Under the pieces are notes generated by a model. That model saw only the letters and a list, made by a program, of their open reading frames with translations. It ran no database searches and was not told the origin of the DNA. This document shows positions 46,801-53,882 of a DNA stretch of 64,000 nucleotides, piece by piece (the stretch's first letter is position 1; every line of letters starts with the position of its first letter). Position numbers and translations under genes: made by a program. The DNA is from Ignavibacteria bacterium (GTDB lineage: Bacteria; Bacteroidota; Ignavibacteria; Kapaibacteriales; Kapaibacteriaceae): the NCBI GenBank assembly GCA_015709655.1, contig CP054181.1:2290207-2354206 (forward strand). Reading direction: 5' to 3'.

Positions 46801-48493
46801 GGAACATGATACCGTTGCCTATGACAAAGATGGACGTATGGTCATGAGTAACGGTATGCTCATGAAGTATAATGCTAACGGATGGCTCACGGAACTAACT
46901 CTGGGGCCAGGAAAGGCTGTTAGTTATTCTTACGATGCCGTTGGACGTTTGACTAAGATTTCAGATTGGACAGGGGGCTTTGTATCGTATGAACATGACG
47001 ATGACGGACAGTTAACGAAAATTATTCGATCGAACGGCAAGGAAACTATCTATGATTACGATGAAGATGGACGACTCATTTCTATTGCCGATGGCGCCGA
47101 AGCCTTGATCGAGCTCCAGTACAATGGTACCAGAATTGCATCGGCTAAACGAATTGGTCATCTTCCGGCCGCCCCTGAAGCCGGCGAGTTAGTATTGAAC
47201 GTTGATGCCGGCAATGCCATTACTGCATGGAAGCCCGATGCAGCCGGCAGGCCAACCAAGATTGGAGACACCGAATTTACCTGGAATGCTGCCTCTCAGA
47301 TAACTGCGATTGGCGGAGGAGCTGATTTGGATTTAACGTATGACGGGTTTAGTCGGTTAATTCAGGTTCGCGGGGAAGGCATTTCCGCTCACTTTGTATG
47401 GAATGATGCCTTTGGAGACGGATTCCCTTGTGCTATTGGTGGACCTTTGGGCACCTTATATATCATCCCAACTCCGGGCGGAACCTTTGCCTATGCTGTT
47501 GACAGCGCCAGTGGACAAATAGCATTTCCGCATTTCGATCATCAGGGCAATGCAGTCATGTATACTGATGGTAGTGGAAGTATTACGAGTCGCTCTGCGT
47601 ACTCTGCCTACGGTACAATATTGAATTCAGAGGGGAACAATACTGTTCCGTTACGTTTTGGTGCAATTGGGGGCATGATCACTTTTACAACAAGCCTTTA
47701 TATCACGCCGGGCAGGGCCTACCTTCCTGGAGCTGGCAGATTCATTTCTGCAGATCCTGACCGAAGCATACATCCGCAACGGATTAGCCAGCATTCGTAT
47801 GCATACTGTGACCCTGTTAATTGGGCTGATTTCACAGGACGAGCTCCCGCTCCCATTACCAGTAAGGCAGATGAACTTATTGAGCAAGGTAACCGGCGTC
47901 TGGAAGAAAGCATGCGACAAACTCAAGATAAATACGATGCCGAAATGCGCAAGCTTGAGGAGAAGTTTGCAAAACAGCGTGCCGAGCGCGAAGAAGCCGA
48001 AGCAAGACGTAAAGCCGATGAGGAGCGTCTTGCGAGGCAGCGTGAGGAAGAACAAGCAAGACGCCAGGCTGACCAGCAGAAGTTTAACGAAGCTCTTGAG
48101 AAGCTAGCCAGGCTGAACAGCATTTTACTTGGTCCGCCACCGGCACCCGAGCCCATTGCCTCAGCTCCCGGTACTTCAAATGGCGGCAGCGCATCTCCTG
48201 TTCCCGGATCCGGCGGAAGTTCAATAGGTGGCAACGGTCAGCCTCCGTCAAGTGGCGGTACGCGTGTGCGTGGTACAGGAACCAACCCCGGTGGGGGTTC
48301 GAAGGCTGCATCCGGTGGTAGTTCGGGCAACGGTGGACAGGGAGCACCTGGCTCAGGCAACGCAACGTCACAACCTCAGCCGCTGGGTCCCAACCCTACA
48401 GGGCGTGGATCCTACAATCCGAACGTTCCGTTTGCAATCCAATATGTGGGAGCCTTTATAACGGGATTCATAGAATACTGGACCGGCGAGTAA
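43874..48493 (+). CDS. Giant secreted RHS/YD-repeat protein
   Basis: 1539 aa with a signal peptide (LLALSSFVCFLFAFVSPVTVRA). An N-terminal beta-rich region is followed by DUF6531-like DPVATASGQFVYDAPTDVSV with LQFTRRYDGG. Around 25 YD-type repeats then run from about residue 390 to 1290 (YDDYGNILTLTDPEGRTT, YDQFGRCISIADPAQRE, YDEDGRLISIADG). The RHS core ends with AGRFISADPDRS ... NWADFTGRAPAP (about 1290-1320). The tail is unlike known toxins: a charged coiled coil (1325-1410, RKADEERLARQREEEQARRQ), a Gly/Ser/Pro linker, and a short hydrophobic tip (VPFAIQYVGAFITGFIEYW). No T9SS domain. The tip could be a toxin or anchor; not identified. Ribosome site GGAGG precedes ATG 43874. Confidence 0.9.
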   Translation: MKKIQLLALSSFVCFLFAFVSPVTVRAGELGSPRIYAQNLQNLVVGQRLMMYFILLNLNMQYSLGGVNWHLNVYFAKQRLLRFSTSGTTTVGPGQEVTVTPEEEFVPTEAGTYTIVVDANSPVNQTGLQKDSITVTVMEPPECPAPTRSPKGILLYAGGGNNQIVFTAPKGCCYEIDPYGNQNSWYEISPTTKQTVSDGQSITFTVSAKDPQPMAAMFQFRWNECDKLHPSGYEYVIVTPFLAPADSGSSATASVCSYYSVFGDPVATASGQFVYDAPTDVSVASSPLLQFTRRYDGGLVNGGFPYGMGPNWQHTFNDLLVGDSLNVIILMSDGRRLGFTKDGGAWKAVGREAVANLQEQVTGWLLTDVPGHVQYWFNLHGRLIKKDNGRIPVHVSWSNGRIDSVYDDLGHTIVFQTDDNGVILSASSSQQTVTYTYTSKGELASVTNAVGETMYYSYTSQPGEIATLGLSKTEPLLQLTYDGDHRVKTQIDATGSLWSYNWTEGTATLTDPDGVKEIHTMNANGLVTSIGTNGSGTMEIQYENGLPEKLRSSNGTSTDLTHHAGGRLASITTSDGTTTLEYAERTWNGATVYDVKKVTLPDGSARSYTYNDRGLCISVTDENAAVWTTTYDDYGNILTLTDPEGRTTTMAYNTAGHPKSISSPSGNTITVTTDDVGNILRADDNGSVRTYERDAMQRVTKFTDEMSHSTALTYSPHGTIGSVTDPLGSTTIYKYGKGGELVSVTLPSTSKLQLAYTKAGRLQTLTDPMGESITLGYGKNGDLNSITDRNGSVTQIETDESGFITEVTTPEERKTSFSYDDFNLLSSVTSKMGSTTAFEYEKCGRIVSLTESSGRNTTLKYDKRGNVARMLIGANIAVDYGYNAAGELTTVTDGNGGIWAWKYDQFGRCISIADPAQREISYGYSARDKLLSVSLPGALGSCTNTYDAGGNLTGMKYSDGLQYHFTRDALGRVIGTEHDTVAYDKDGRMVMSNGMLMKYNANGWLTELTLGPGKAVSYSYDAVGRLTKISDWTGGFVSYEHDDDGQLTKIIRSNGKETIYDYDEDGRLISIADGAEALIELQYNGTRIASAKRIGHLPAAPEAGELVLNVDAGNAITAWKPDAAGRPTKIGDTEFTWNAASQITAIGGGADLDLTYDGFSRLIQVRGEGISAHFVWNDAFGDGFPCAIGGPLGTLYIIPTPGGTFAYAVDSASGQIAFPHFDHQGNAVMYTDGSGSITSRSAYSAYGTILNSEGNNTVPLRFGAIGGMITFTTSLYITPGRAYLPGAGRFISADPDRSIHPQRISQHSYAYCDPVNWADFTGRAPAPITSKADELIEQGNRRLEESMRQTQDKYDAEMRKLEEKFAKQRAEREEAEARRKADEERLARQREEEQARRQADQQKFNEALEKLARLNSILLGPPPAPEPIASAPGTSNGGSASPVPGSGGSSIGGNGQPPSSGGTRVRGTGTNPGGGSKAASGGSSGNGGQGAPGSGNATSQPQPLGPNPTGRGSYNPNVPFAIQYVGAFITGFIEYWTGE

Positions 48494-48544
48494 ATCGGTT
48501 ATTATCAAAAACATTAGTACCAGGAAAACACAAAGGACACTAAA

Positions 48545-48991
48545 ATGAAATTACTAACCATACTTACAGCAGTTCTTCTCGGCACGGCTGTCATAAATGC
48601 CGAAACCTATATTTATGATGATGCCGGACGTCTGGTTGCAGTGCGGTATGAAAACAGCATGGAAACCCGATATACGTACGACAAGAATGGTAATATCACC
48701 AGGATTAAAACCGATGTAGTAAATTCAGTTACTGAAGCTGAAACCCTCGGGAGGCTTTCAGTAATGCCCGTACCCGCTACCAACAAACTGGTCCTCAGGA
48801 ATCTACCCGCTGGTACCGTTAATGTTTCGCTTGTTTCCGTTACCGGCGAAGTTGTATTAACAAAGAAATATGGGAATGTAGGTAAAACCATCACGGTTGA
48901 CATGGAAAACATCCCGTCGGGTGTGTATGCTGTAAGGGCAGCAAACGGAACCGCCATATATGTTGCCACAATGGTAAAGAGCGAAGATTAA
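48545..48991 (+). CDS. Small secreted YD-repeat protein with T9SS sorting domain
   Basis: 148 aa. Signal peptide MKLLTILTAVLLGTAVINA, then two YD repeats (TYIYDDAGRLVAVRYENS, TRYTYDKNGNITRIKTD; about residues 20-57), then a T9SS type-A C-terminal domain (LSVMPVPATNKLVLRNL ... SGVYAVRAANGTAIYVATM). Fifty-one bp after the RHS gene on the same strand, so it is likely co-transcribed. It resembles a clipped RHS stalk carrying the export tag that the large protein lacks. Not an obvious immunity protein. Function unknown. Confidence 0.82.
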   Translation: MKLLTILTAVLLGTAVINAETYIYDDAGRLVAVRYENSMETRYTYDKNGNITRIKTDVVNSVTEAETLGRLSVMPVPATNKLVLRNLPAGTVNVSLVSVTGEVVLTKKYGNVGKTITVDMENIPSGVYAVRAANGTAIYVATMVKSED

Positions 48992-49019
48992 GCAACACAT
49001 CCGACATGTGAACCCGTAG

Positions 49020-49041
49020 GGGCGACCCCGTGTGGTCGCCC
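49020..49041. repeat. Inverted repeat GGGCGACC/GGTCGCCC at the start of the tandem array
   Basis: GGGCGACC (49020-49027), loop CCGTGT, then GGTCGCCC (49034-49041). The right arm is part of the first tandem unit. This GGGCGACC-palindrome is a motif seen in many bacterial intergenic repeats; here it could also serve as a weak terminator 29 bp after the small YD-repeat gene, although no T-run follows. Confidence 0.6.
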
Positions 49042-49277
49042 TTCCCGTGTGGTCGCCTGCACGTGTGGTCGCCTGCACGTGTGGTCGCCTGCACGTGTGG
49101 TCGCCCTCCCCGTGTGGTCGCCTGCACGTGTGGTCGCCTGCACGTGTGGTCGCCCTCCCCGTGTGGTCGCCCTTCCCGTGTGGTCGCCCTCCCCGTGTGG
49201 TCGCCCTCCCCGTGTGGTCGCCTGCACGTGTGGTCGCCCTCCCCGTGTGGTCGCCTGCACGTGTGGTCGCCCTTCAC
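49030..49277. repeat. Tandem array of 15 units, 16-17 bp, core GTGTGGTCGCC
   Basis: Fifteen consecutive units each start with the invariant 11-mer GTGTGGTCGCC and end with one of four tails: TGCAC (7 copies), CTCCCC (5), CTTCCC (2) and CTTCAC (1, the last). Tail length makes units alternate between 16 and 17 bp, so no single reading frame runs through it; open frames over the array in all directions are by-products. It is not a CRISPR: no unique spacers. It abuts an IS3-family element 6 bp after the last unit. Confidence 0.95.
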
Positions 49278-49309
49278 GAAACTGGAGTGGTCCTACAAAA
49301 ATGGACATA

Positions 49310-50188
49310 TTAGTGTAGGTGTTTTTGATTACGAACGTCGTTGTTTTCAAAGTCAACGGGGGTTGTATATCCAAGTGTTGAATGCAATCGTCTGCGATTG
49401 TAGATATTCTCGATGTAGTGTGCAGCCTGACGCTGGACGTGCTCGAGATCGACGAAGTTGATGTCGTTGAATTCTTCGGTCTTGAGCGTGGCAAAAAAGG
49501 ATTCTACTGGTGCGTTGTCCCAGCAGTTTCGCTTGCGGCTCATGCTCTGTGTTGCTTTGCAGTAGTCAGTCAGAAACTGGCGGTAGCCAGTGGCAGCATA
49601 CTGCGAACCGCGATCACTATGAATGAGCATGCCGGTGGCATAAGAACGGTTCTTCCAGGCCTTCCAGAGTGCCGTGATGGTGAGCTGTTGCGTGATCGTC
49701 TCTGACAGATGCCAGCCAATGATGCGACGCGAGAACAAATCCATCACCACCGCCAAGTACACATAGCCAGCGTTGGTCTGTACATAGGTGATGTCGGCAG
49801 CCCAGACGGTGTTCGGTTTCGTGACGGTAAAGTTGCGATTGAGTCGATTGTCGGCCACCGGGTGCTGATGTTGCGAGTCGGTAGTTTGCACCAACGCACG
49901 CCTGGGCGTGCGCTTGACACGGATGCCGTCTTCCCGCATCAGCCGGCGCATTTTGTGACGGCCTGCCACAAGGTTGCCTCGCCGCAGTTCCTTGTACATC
50001 CGGCGGCTGCCGAAGGTATGGTTGGACTTCTCATCAATCTCGCGCATGGCACGCACCAGCTTGCGCTCATCGTCACTAAGCTGAGGTTCAGGTCGCTTTA
50101 ACCAGGCATAGTAGCCGCTGGCACTCACCTGCAGCACATAGCACTGCAGGCGCACCGGCCAACAGTGCCGGTGGTTGGTGATAAACAT
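49310..50188 (-). CDS. IS3-family transposase OrfB (DDE integrase domain)
   Basis: 292 aa. An HTH_21-like start region (SASGYYAWLKRPEPQLSDDERKLVRAMREI) precedes the rve integrase core with the catalytic triad: D in VWAADITYV, D in LIHSDRGSQY and E in APVESFFATLKTEEF. The C-terminal NRRRLHSTLGYTTPVDFE is typical. It is normally expressed as an OrfAB fusion after -1 frameshifting; ATG 50188 lies just past the orfA stop. Intact length. Confidence 0.95.
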   Translation of the reverse strand: MFITNHRHCWPVRLQCYVLQVSASGYYAWLKRPEPQLSDDERKLVRAMREIDEKSNHTFGSRRMYKELRRGNLVAGRHKMRRLMREDGIRVKRTPRRALVQTTDSQHQHPVADNRLNRNFTVTKPNTVWAADITYVQTNAGYVYLAVVMDLFSRRIIGWHLSETITQQLTITALWKAWKNRSYATGMLIHSDRGSQYAATGYRQFLTDYCKATQSMSRKRNCWDNAPVESFFATLKTEEFNDINFVDLEHVQRQAAHYIENIYNRRRLHSTLGYTTPVDFENNDVRNQKHLH

Positions 50189-50193
50189 GTATT

Positions 50194-50484
50194 TCAGTCC
50201 CTTCCCGGCGGAGCGGCAAAGATCGACATCGCTTTTTTTAAAATGGCCAGTTCCATTTCTGCACGCTCAGCGCGCTTACGCAAGGCCCGTACTTCGGCGG
50301 CAAGCTCGTCAGGTGTCTTCTGCCCGGCAGCTGCTGCAGCTCCAAGCGTACGATTCCAGTACGATAGTCGCTTGACGTCGATGCCAAGCTCACGGGCCAC
50401 CGAGGCCAGCGTACGTCCCGCAGCTACCATCTCCAGGGCGCGACGTTTAAATGCTTCATCATAAATGCGAGGTGGATGTTTCAT
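50194..50484 (-). CDS. IS3-family transposase OrfA (HTH)
   Basis: 96 aa with a helix-turn-helix (FKRRALEMVAAGRTLASVARELGIDVKRLSYWNR) and a leucine-zipper-like coiled coil (LAAEVRALRKRAERAEMELAILKKA). The ILKKA codons lie on TTTAAAAAAAG, an A-AAA-AAG slippery site (plus-strand 50232-50240), where -1 frameshifting would join OrfA to OrfB. Start ATG at 50484. Confidence 0.93.
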   Translation of the reverse strand: MKHPPRIYDEAFKRRALEMVAAGRTLASVARELGIDVKRLSYWNRTLGAAAAAGQKTPDELAAEVRALRKRAERAEMELAILKKAMSIFAAPPGRD

Positions 50485-50550
50485 TGCTCTTTCCTTAGAT
50501 TTTTGGAAAATTACACCTTCCCCGTAGTGTCCACTTTTTCAGGACCACTC

Positions 50551-50643
50551 CACCGCAGCCGACCGGCCGGGCTGTAGTGGTAAGTGGTGAAGAATGATGG
50601 TGGTGGCGGAGGGGGTGGGGCCCGAAGGGCCGTAGTCCGTCCG
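50551..50643. repeat. Long direct repeat, copy 1
   Basis: Starts CACCGCAGCCGACCGGCCGG and is identical to 50861-50942 for 82 bp, then both continue TAGTCCGTCCG after a 2-bp indel. GC-rich with homopurine stretches (GGCGGAGGGGGTGGGGCCCG). The first bases coincide with the right end of the IS3-family element (50552), so the element may have inserted at the edge of this repeat. No coding sense. Confidence 0.9.
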
Positions 50644-50860
50644 CTCGAGATATTGACGTGCCTCGGTAGTGCAGAACGGTTGTGTTAAACCGTAATGTGG
50701 GTATGAAACCCCGTATGAACGACCCCATGTCGTCGCCCACACGAAACATTGTAAAACCCGATACTAAACTGTACGAACGTGGTCACACTTTCCTGTCTTC
50801 TACCCACTATACGTAACAGCAATTGCATCAGAATTCCTAAGGTATTTTACGTAGGCTGCA

Positions 50861-50955
50861 CACCGCAGCCGACCGGCCGGGCTGTAGTGGTAAGTGGTGA
50901 AGAATGATGGTGGTGGCGGAGGGGGTGGGGCCCGAAGGGCCGCGTAGTCCGTCCG
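50861..50955. repeat. Long direct repeat, copy 2
   Basis: Second copy of the 50551-50643 sequence, 310 bp further on in the same orientation. It differs only by an extra CG before TAGTCCGTCCG. It is preceded here by TAGGCTGCA instead of the IS end, so it shows the uninterrupted left flank of the repeat. Confidence 0.9.
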
Positions 50956-51457
50956 TTTGGAATTAAAACCGTGGTTCGGTTGTGTGGGGTGGTTTGTGTG
51001 AAACCGTATATAAGGATTTGTTGTTGTAAAGGCCACCTCTTTTTTGCGCCACAAACTGGTGCATGGTTGGGTCAGAATTCAGCGAATTCATGCGTGGCGG
51101 AGGGGGTGGGGCCCGATTGAATCTGCCTTCTGGCAGTTGCCACCCCACACTATGGGTCGATCGGGATTCCTGTTGAGAAGCGAAACCTCTTGCTGTAAAA
51201 AGCCATATTGACCTTGATCTCTGAGATGGTGCCAGCCGGTCGGGGTAGGTAACCACTGGCACTGTAATGTTCGTCAGTGGGGGTAACAAAAGTCAGCCGC
51301 AGAAACCAAATGCTGACAATTTACCGGGCGAAAGTTTAAAACACGCGTGCACAGGTGCAAGCACTGATGCTGTCCAATAGATGAGCCACGTGTGATAAAA
51401 TTCAGGTGAAAATGGTTTATTCATGCTTGATGGCGTTTGCACGAATTCACCTGTTTG
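50956..51457. other. Non-coding accessory stretch between repeats and tRNA-Arg
   Basis: Apart from the 51094-51116 partial repeat, nothing convincing is coded. The open frame at 50963-51289 on the minus strand has proline runs that come from the repeat and no recognisable domain. The stretch lies next to tRNA-Arg, a frequent integration site, and may be remains of an integrated element, but no integrase or attachment repeat was found. Confidence 0.35.
51094..51116. repeat. Partial third copy of the direct repeat core
   Basis: GTGGCGGAGGGGGTGGGGCC followed by CGA, 23 bp, matches the inner part of the two long copies (at 50604 and 50914). The rest of the unit is not here. This suggests that the GC-rich core is the mobile or frequently copied portion. 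Confidence 0.75.
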
Positions 51458-51531
51458 CGGCCTCGAGAGGATTCGAACCTCCGACCCACGCTTTAGGAAA
51501 GCGTCGCTCTATCCTGCTGAGCTACGAGGCC
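51458..51531 (-). tRNA. tRNA-Arg (anticodon CCU)
   Basis: 74 nt on the minus strand. Acceptor GGCCTCG (5') pairs with CGAGGCC; discriminator G. The anticodon loop TTCCTAA sits on stem ACGCT/AGCGT, giving CCT, which reads AGG. T-loop TTCGAAT. The 3' CCA is not encoded, unlike tRNA-Ser in this window. Confidence 0.96.
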
Positions 51532-51567
51532 GTAATGATATGTACTCAACGAGAGCAGTATCGTAAA

Positions 51568-52026
51568 TCAGTTTACGGTTTCCTTGCCCGATAGAAGTTT
51601 ACGGCTTCCGTCTAACTGCTGGGGACCCTGATGCATAACAAACACAGCAACAAGAGCGCGTATTTCAGGAATATCTATCAGCGTTTCACCGGCCATGATC
51701 ATGCAGCGTTCAATAATCTGCTCGATGTCGGAATTCGAAAGGAAACCCAGGTTACGGTAGCTTATGAGTAAACCCCATGCTTCCGCTGTAATGACTTCCG
51801 CTTCAACGGCGTGAAGCATCCTGAACGATCCGCAGTCGGCGTGCGAGGTAAGGCTGCCACCACGCTCAATAATCCACGATAGGGCTGCAGAAATTTCACC
51901 GTCCGTATAGCCCCTTTCAGATAGCTCGGTGACTTCTACGGTACCAATGGACACAATGGGTTTGCGACTTTCCACAACCCATGCGATGATTTCCATTATG
52001 CGTTCAACAGTGTAACGATCGGTCAT
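51568..52026 (-). CDS. smg: Smg / DUF494-family protein
   Basis: 152 aa from ATG 52026 (ATGA overlap with the ybeY stop); the frame is open upstream to 52134 but that part lies in ybeY. RYTVERIMEIIAWVVES at the N-terminus, LSERGYTDGEISAALSWI and the late ETLIDIPEIRALVAVFVM fit the Smg/DUF494 family, small proteins of unknown role usually near dprA or topA. No TM or signal. Coupled to ybeY here, which hints at a link with RNA or translation, but this is inference. Confidence 0.82.
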   Translation of the reverse strand: MTDRYTVERIMEIIAWVVESRKPIVSIGTVEVTELSERGYTDGEISAALSWIIERGGSLTSHADCGSFRMLHAVEAEVITAEAWGLLISYRNLGFLSNSDIEQIIERCMIMAGETLIDIPEIRALVAVFVMHQGPQQLDGSRKLLSGKETVN

Positions 52027-52427
52027 TGGCATGCAATATACGTATTCTCCAGCGTTTGCATGTGCGTCCGCTGCGAAATTGTTTTGTCGGTATAACCGGC
52101 TAAATGCAGGGCTCCGTGTACGGCAAGCCTGCATAATTCGTTTTTGAGTGTGACATTATGGGCTGATGCCTGCCTACGCGCGGTTTCTGCCGAGATGTAG
52201 ATTTCTCCAAGGATAGGGGGCTCAGGTTCGATGGGGAATGTAATAACGTCAGTCACAGTAGGGTCGTTAAACCATTGCTTGTGCAGCTTTTTGATTTCCC
52301 TGTCGGTGACCAGGATGATGTCAATCCTGCCAATTAGCCCTTCGGCCTGCATGACGTTTTGGACGCTGCTGATAATGCAGTCCCTGCCTTTGTATGCGAT
52401 TCCGGATGCGTTTGTCAGGGTTACCAT
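52023..52427 (-). CDS. ybeY: Endoribonuclease YbeY (16S rRNA 3' maturation)
   Basis: Single-strand metalloendonuclease for 16S rRNA 3'-end processing. The core is INDP-like WFNDPTVTDVITFP, GEIYISAETARRQA and the metal motif HGALHLAGYTDKT. The third His of the usual HGxLHLxGYDH is replaced by Asp/Lys (TDKT), as in Bacteroidota YbeY. The longest frame opens at 52499, but ATG 52427 gives 134 aa, the normal phylum length. Overlaps smg by 4 bp. Confidence 0.9.
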   Translation of the reverse strand: MVTLTNASGIAYKGRDCIISSVQNVMQAEGLIGRIDIILVTDREIKKLHKQWFNDPTVTDVITFPIEPEPPILGEIYISAETARRQASAHNVTLKNELCRLAVHGALHLAGYTDKTISQRTHMQTLENTYIACQ

Positions 52428-52525
52428 GTGTTGTGATGCCCGCGGCTTCTGCCGTAAGCAGCCTTCAGTTGTGAAAAATATGCTGTCCCAAAAATACACT
52501 CACGCATAATGCGTACATTGCGTGT

Positions 52526-53797
52526 ATGCGAGCACGAGTGACTGGCCTTTTATGTACGATTCTGCTGACCCTGGCGGCAAGTACCGCTACAGCTCAGAAG
52601 ATGCTCATCCCAATGGATCTTACGCAAACAAATCACCTAAAGGCGTACGGAATTGCGTTTCTGGCACTCACTAAGGACGTGCCGGTTGACTGGTTGCTGA
52701 ATTACCGGGGCGGCTCTTTTTTGCTGGATGCTCGTACCGAGTTCGAAAATGAATGCAGAATTCGGGGTGTGAGCTTTTCAACCATTGATGGAGCTGCCGC
52801 TACAACGATACTGGCAGAAGTTCAGGCCGAGGGCAGCAACACCGAGGTGGTCCGCCTTGAAAAAGCACCACGAATTGCAGTGTATGCTCCACCGGGGTTT
52901 CGTCCGTGGGACGATGCCGTTACCATGGTGATGGAATCTGCCGAAGTCAAGTATGATAAACTATGGGACGAAGAGGTGCTGCAGGGAAAGCTTGGTGAAT
53001 ACGACTGGCTGCACCTGCACCACGAAGACTTCACGGGTCAGTATGGCAAGTTCTATGCCAGCGCCGCAGGTCAGTCATGGTACATTCAGCAGGTGGCTCT
53101 CCTTGAAAACACAGCCCGAAAACTGGGGTTTTCAAAGGTGAGCGAGTTGAAACATGCCGTGGTTGATAAGATTCGTGAATATGTTGCGGCCGGTGGTTTT
53201 ATGTTCGCAATGTGTAGCGCTACCGACACCTACGATATTGCTCTGGCTACCGAAGGAGTTGATATTTGCGAGGCAATGTTCGATGGTGACCCCGCCGATC
53301 CACAGGCAAATAATAAGCTCGACTTTTCGCGGACGTTTGCGTTCGAAAACTTCTCACTCGAAATGAATCCGTATGAGTATGAGTTCAGTAACATCGATGT
53401 TGACATCAACCGGGTTCTTGCAACCGAAAAAACTGATTACTTTACGTTATTCGATTTCTCAGCTAAATACGATCCTGTTCCAACAATGCTCACGCAGTGT
53501 CATGTTAATGTTCTTCGTGGTTTCCTCGGACAAACTACTGCATTCCGAAAAGAATACATTAAAAAGAGTGTTACCATTCTGGCTGAACGTGAAGGGACAA
53601 ACGAAGTGAAGTATATCCACGGTAATGTGGGCAGAGGGACGTTTACGTGGTATGGCGGACATGATCCGGAGGACTACCGTCATGCAGTCGGCGATCCGCC
53701 AACCGATTTGTCGCTCCACCCCAATAGTCCGGGATATCGTTTAATCCTAAACAATATCCTGTTTCCTGCTGCAAAAAAAAAGAAGCAGAAGACCTAA
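52526..53797 (+). CDS. Exported protein of the family often annotated asparagine synthetase B
   Basis: 423 aa. Signal peptide (LLCTILLTLAASTATAQ), then KMLIPMDLTQTNHLKAYGIAF and WLLNYRGGSFLLD, the opening block of a conserved Bacteroidota protein labelled asparagine synthetase B in many genomes. No ATP-pyrophosphatase (SGGxDS) or N-terminal Cys of glutamine amidotransferases is present, so the label is doubtful. AGGFMFAMCSATDTYDIAL and the late GGHDPEDYRHAVGDPPTDL look like a class-I glutamine-amidotransferase-like (ThuA-type) fold, which is an inference. Periplasmic or exported. Confidence 0.8.
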   Translation: MRARVTGLLCTILLTLAASTATAQKMLIPMDLTQTNHLKAYGIAFLALTKDVPVDWLLNYRGGSFLLDARTEFENECRIRGVSFSTIDGAAATTILAEVQAEGSNTEVVRLEKAPRIAVYAPPGFRPWDDAVTMVMESAEVKYDKLWDEEVLQGKLGEYDWLHLHHEDFTGQYGKFYASAAGQSWYIQQVALLENTARKLGFSKVSELKHAVVDKIREYVAAGGFMFAMCSATDTYDIALATEGVDICEAMFDGDPADPQANNKLDFSRTFAFENFSLEMNPYEYEFSNIDVDINRVLATEKTDYFTLFDFSAKYDPVPTMLTQCHVNVLRGFLGQTTAFRKEYIKKSVTILAEREGTNEVKYIHGNVGRGTFTWYGGHDPEDYRHAVGDPPTDLSLHPNSPGYRLILNNILFPAAKKKKQKT

Positions 53798-53882
53798 TCG
53801 AACCTGTAACCGGCTATTAATAACGTTTCATAGCTGCCTGCATCCACCACCCGCACTCCGGTTTAAACCCACAGTTCATGTG

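Larger units (their letters stand above)
49283..50552 (-). mobile_element. IS3-family insertion sequence, complete
   Basis: 1270 bp. Terminal inverted repeats: TGGAGTGGTCCTACAAAAAT (left start, 49283) and, reading inward from 50552, TGGAGTGGTCCTGAAAAAGT; they match at 22 of 25 positions and begin with the TG typical of IS3 ends. Carries orfA (50194-50484) and orfB (49310-50188) on the minus strand with the usual A-rich frameshift site. Both ORFs are intact, so it may still be active. No matching target duplication was seen at 49278-49282 versus 50553-50557. Its composition and repeats on both sides suggest arrival by transfer. Confidence 0.92.

Noticed and set aside
49030..49277. Tandem array as a CRISPR
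   Set aside because: Units are directly adjacent with only 5-6 variable bases drawn from four tails; there are no unique spacers and no cas genes.
49030..49461. Several long ORFs (up to 168 codons) reading through the tandem array, rich in VVACTCGRLHVWSP-type repeats
   Set aside because: They exist in many frames at once because the repeat lacks stops; unit length alternates 16/17 bp, there is no start context, and the minus-strand one runs antisense into the IS element.
49283..50552. Target-site duplication of the IS3-family element
   Set aside because: The 5 bases on each side do not match, and shifting the boundary by one or two bases does not produce a match.
50963..51289. 108-codon minus-strand ORF with proline runs
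   Set aside because: Prolines come from the GC-rich direct repeat; no homology-like features, so treated as non-coding.
51458..51531. tRNA-Arg as an integration (att) site of a genomic island
   Set aside because: No integrase gene and no direct repeat of the tRNA 3' end were found within the window.
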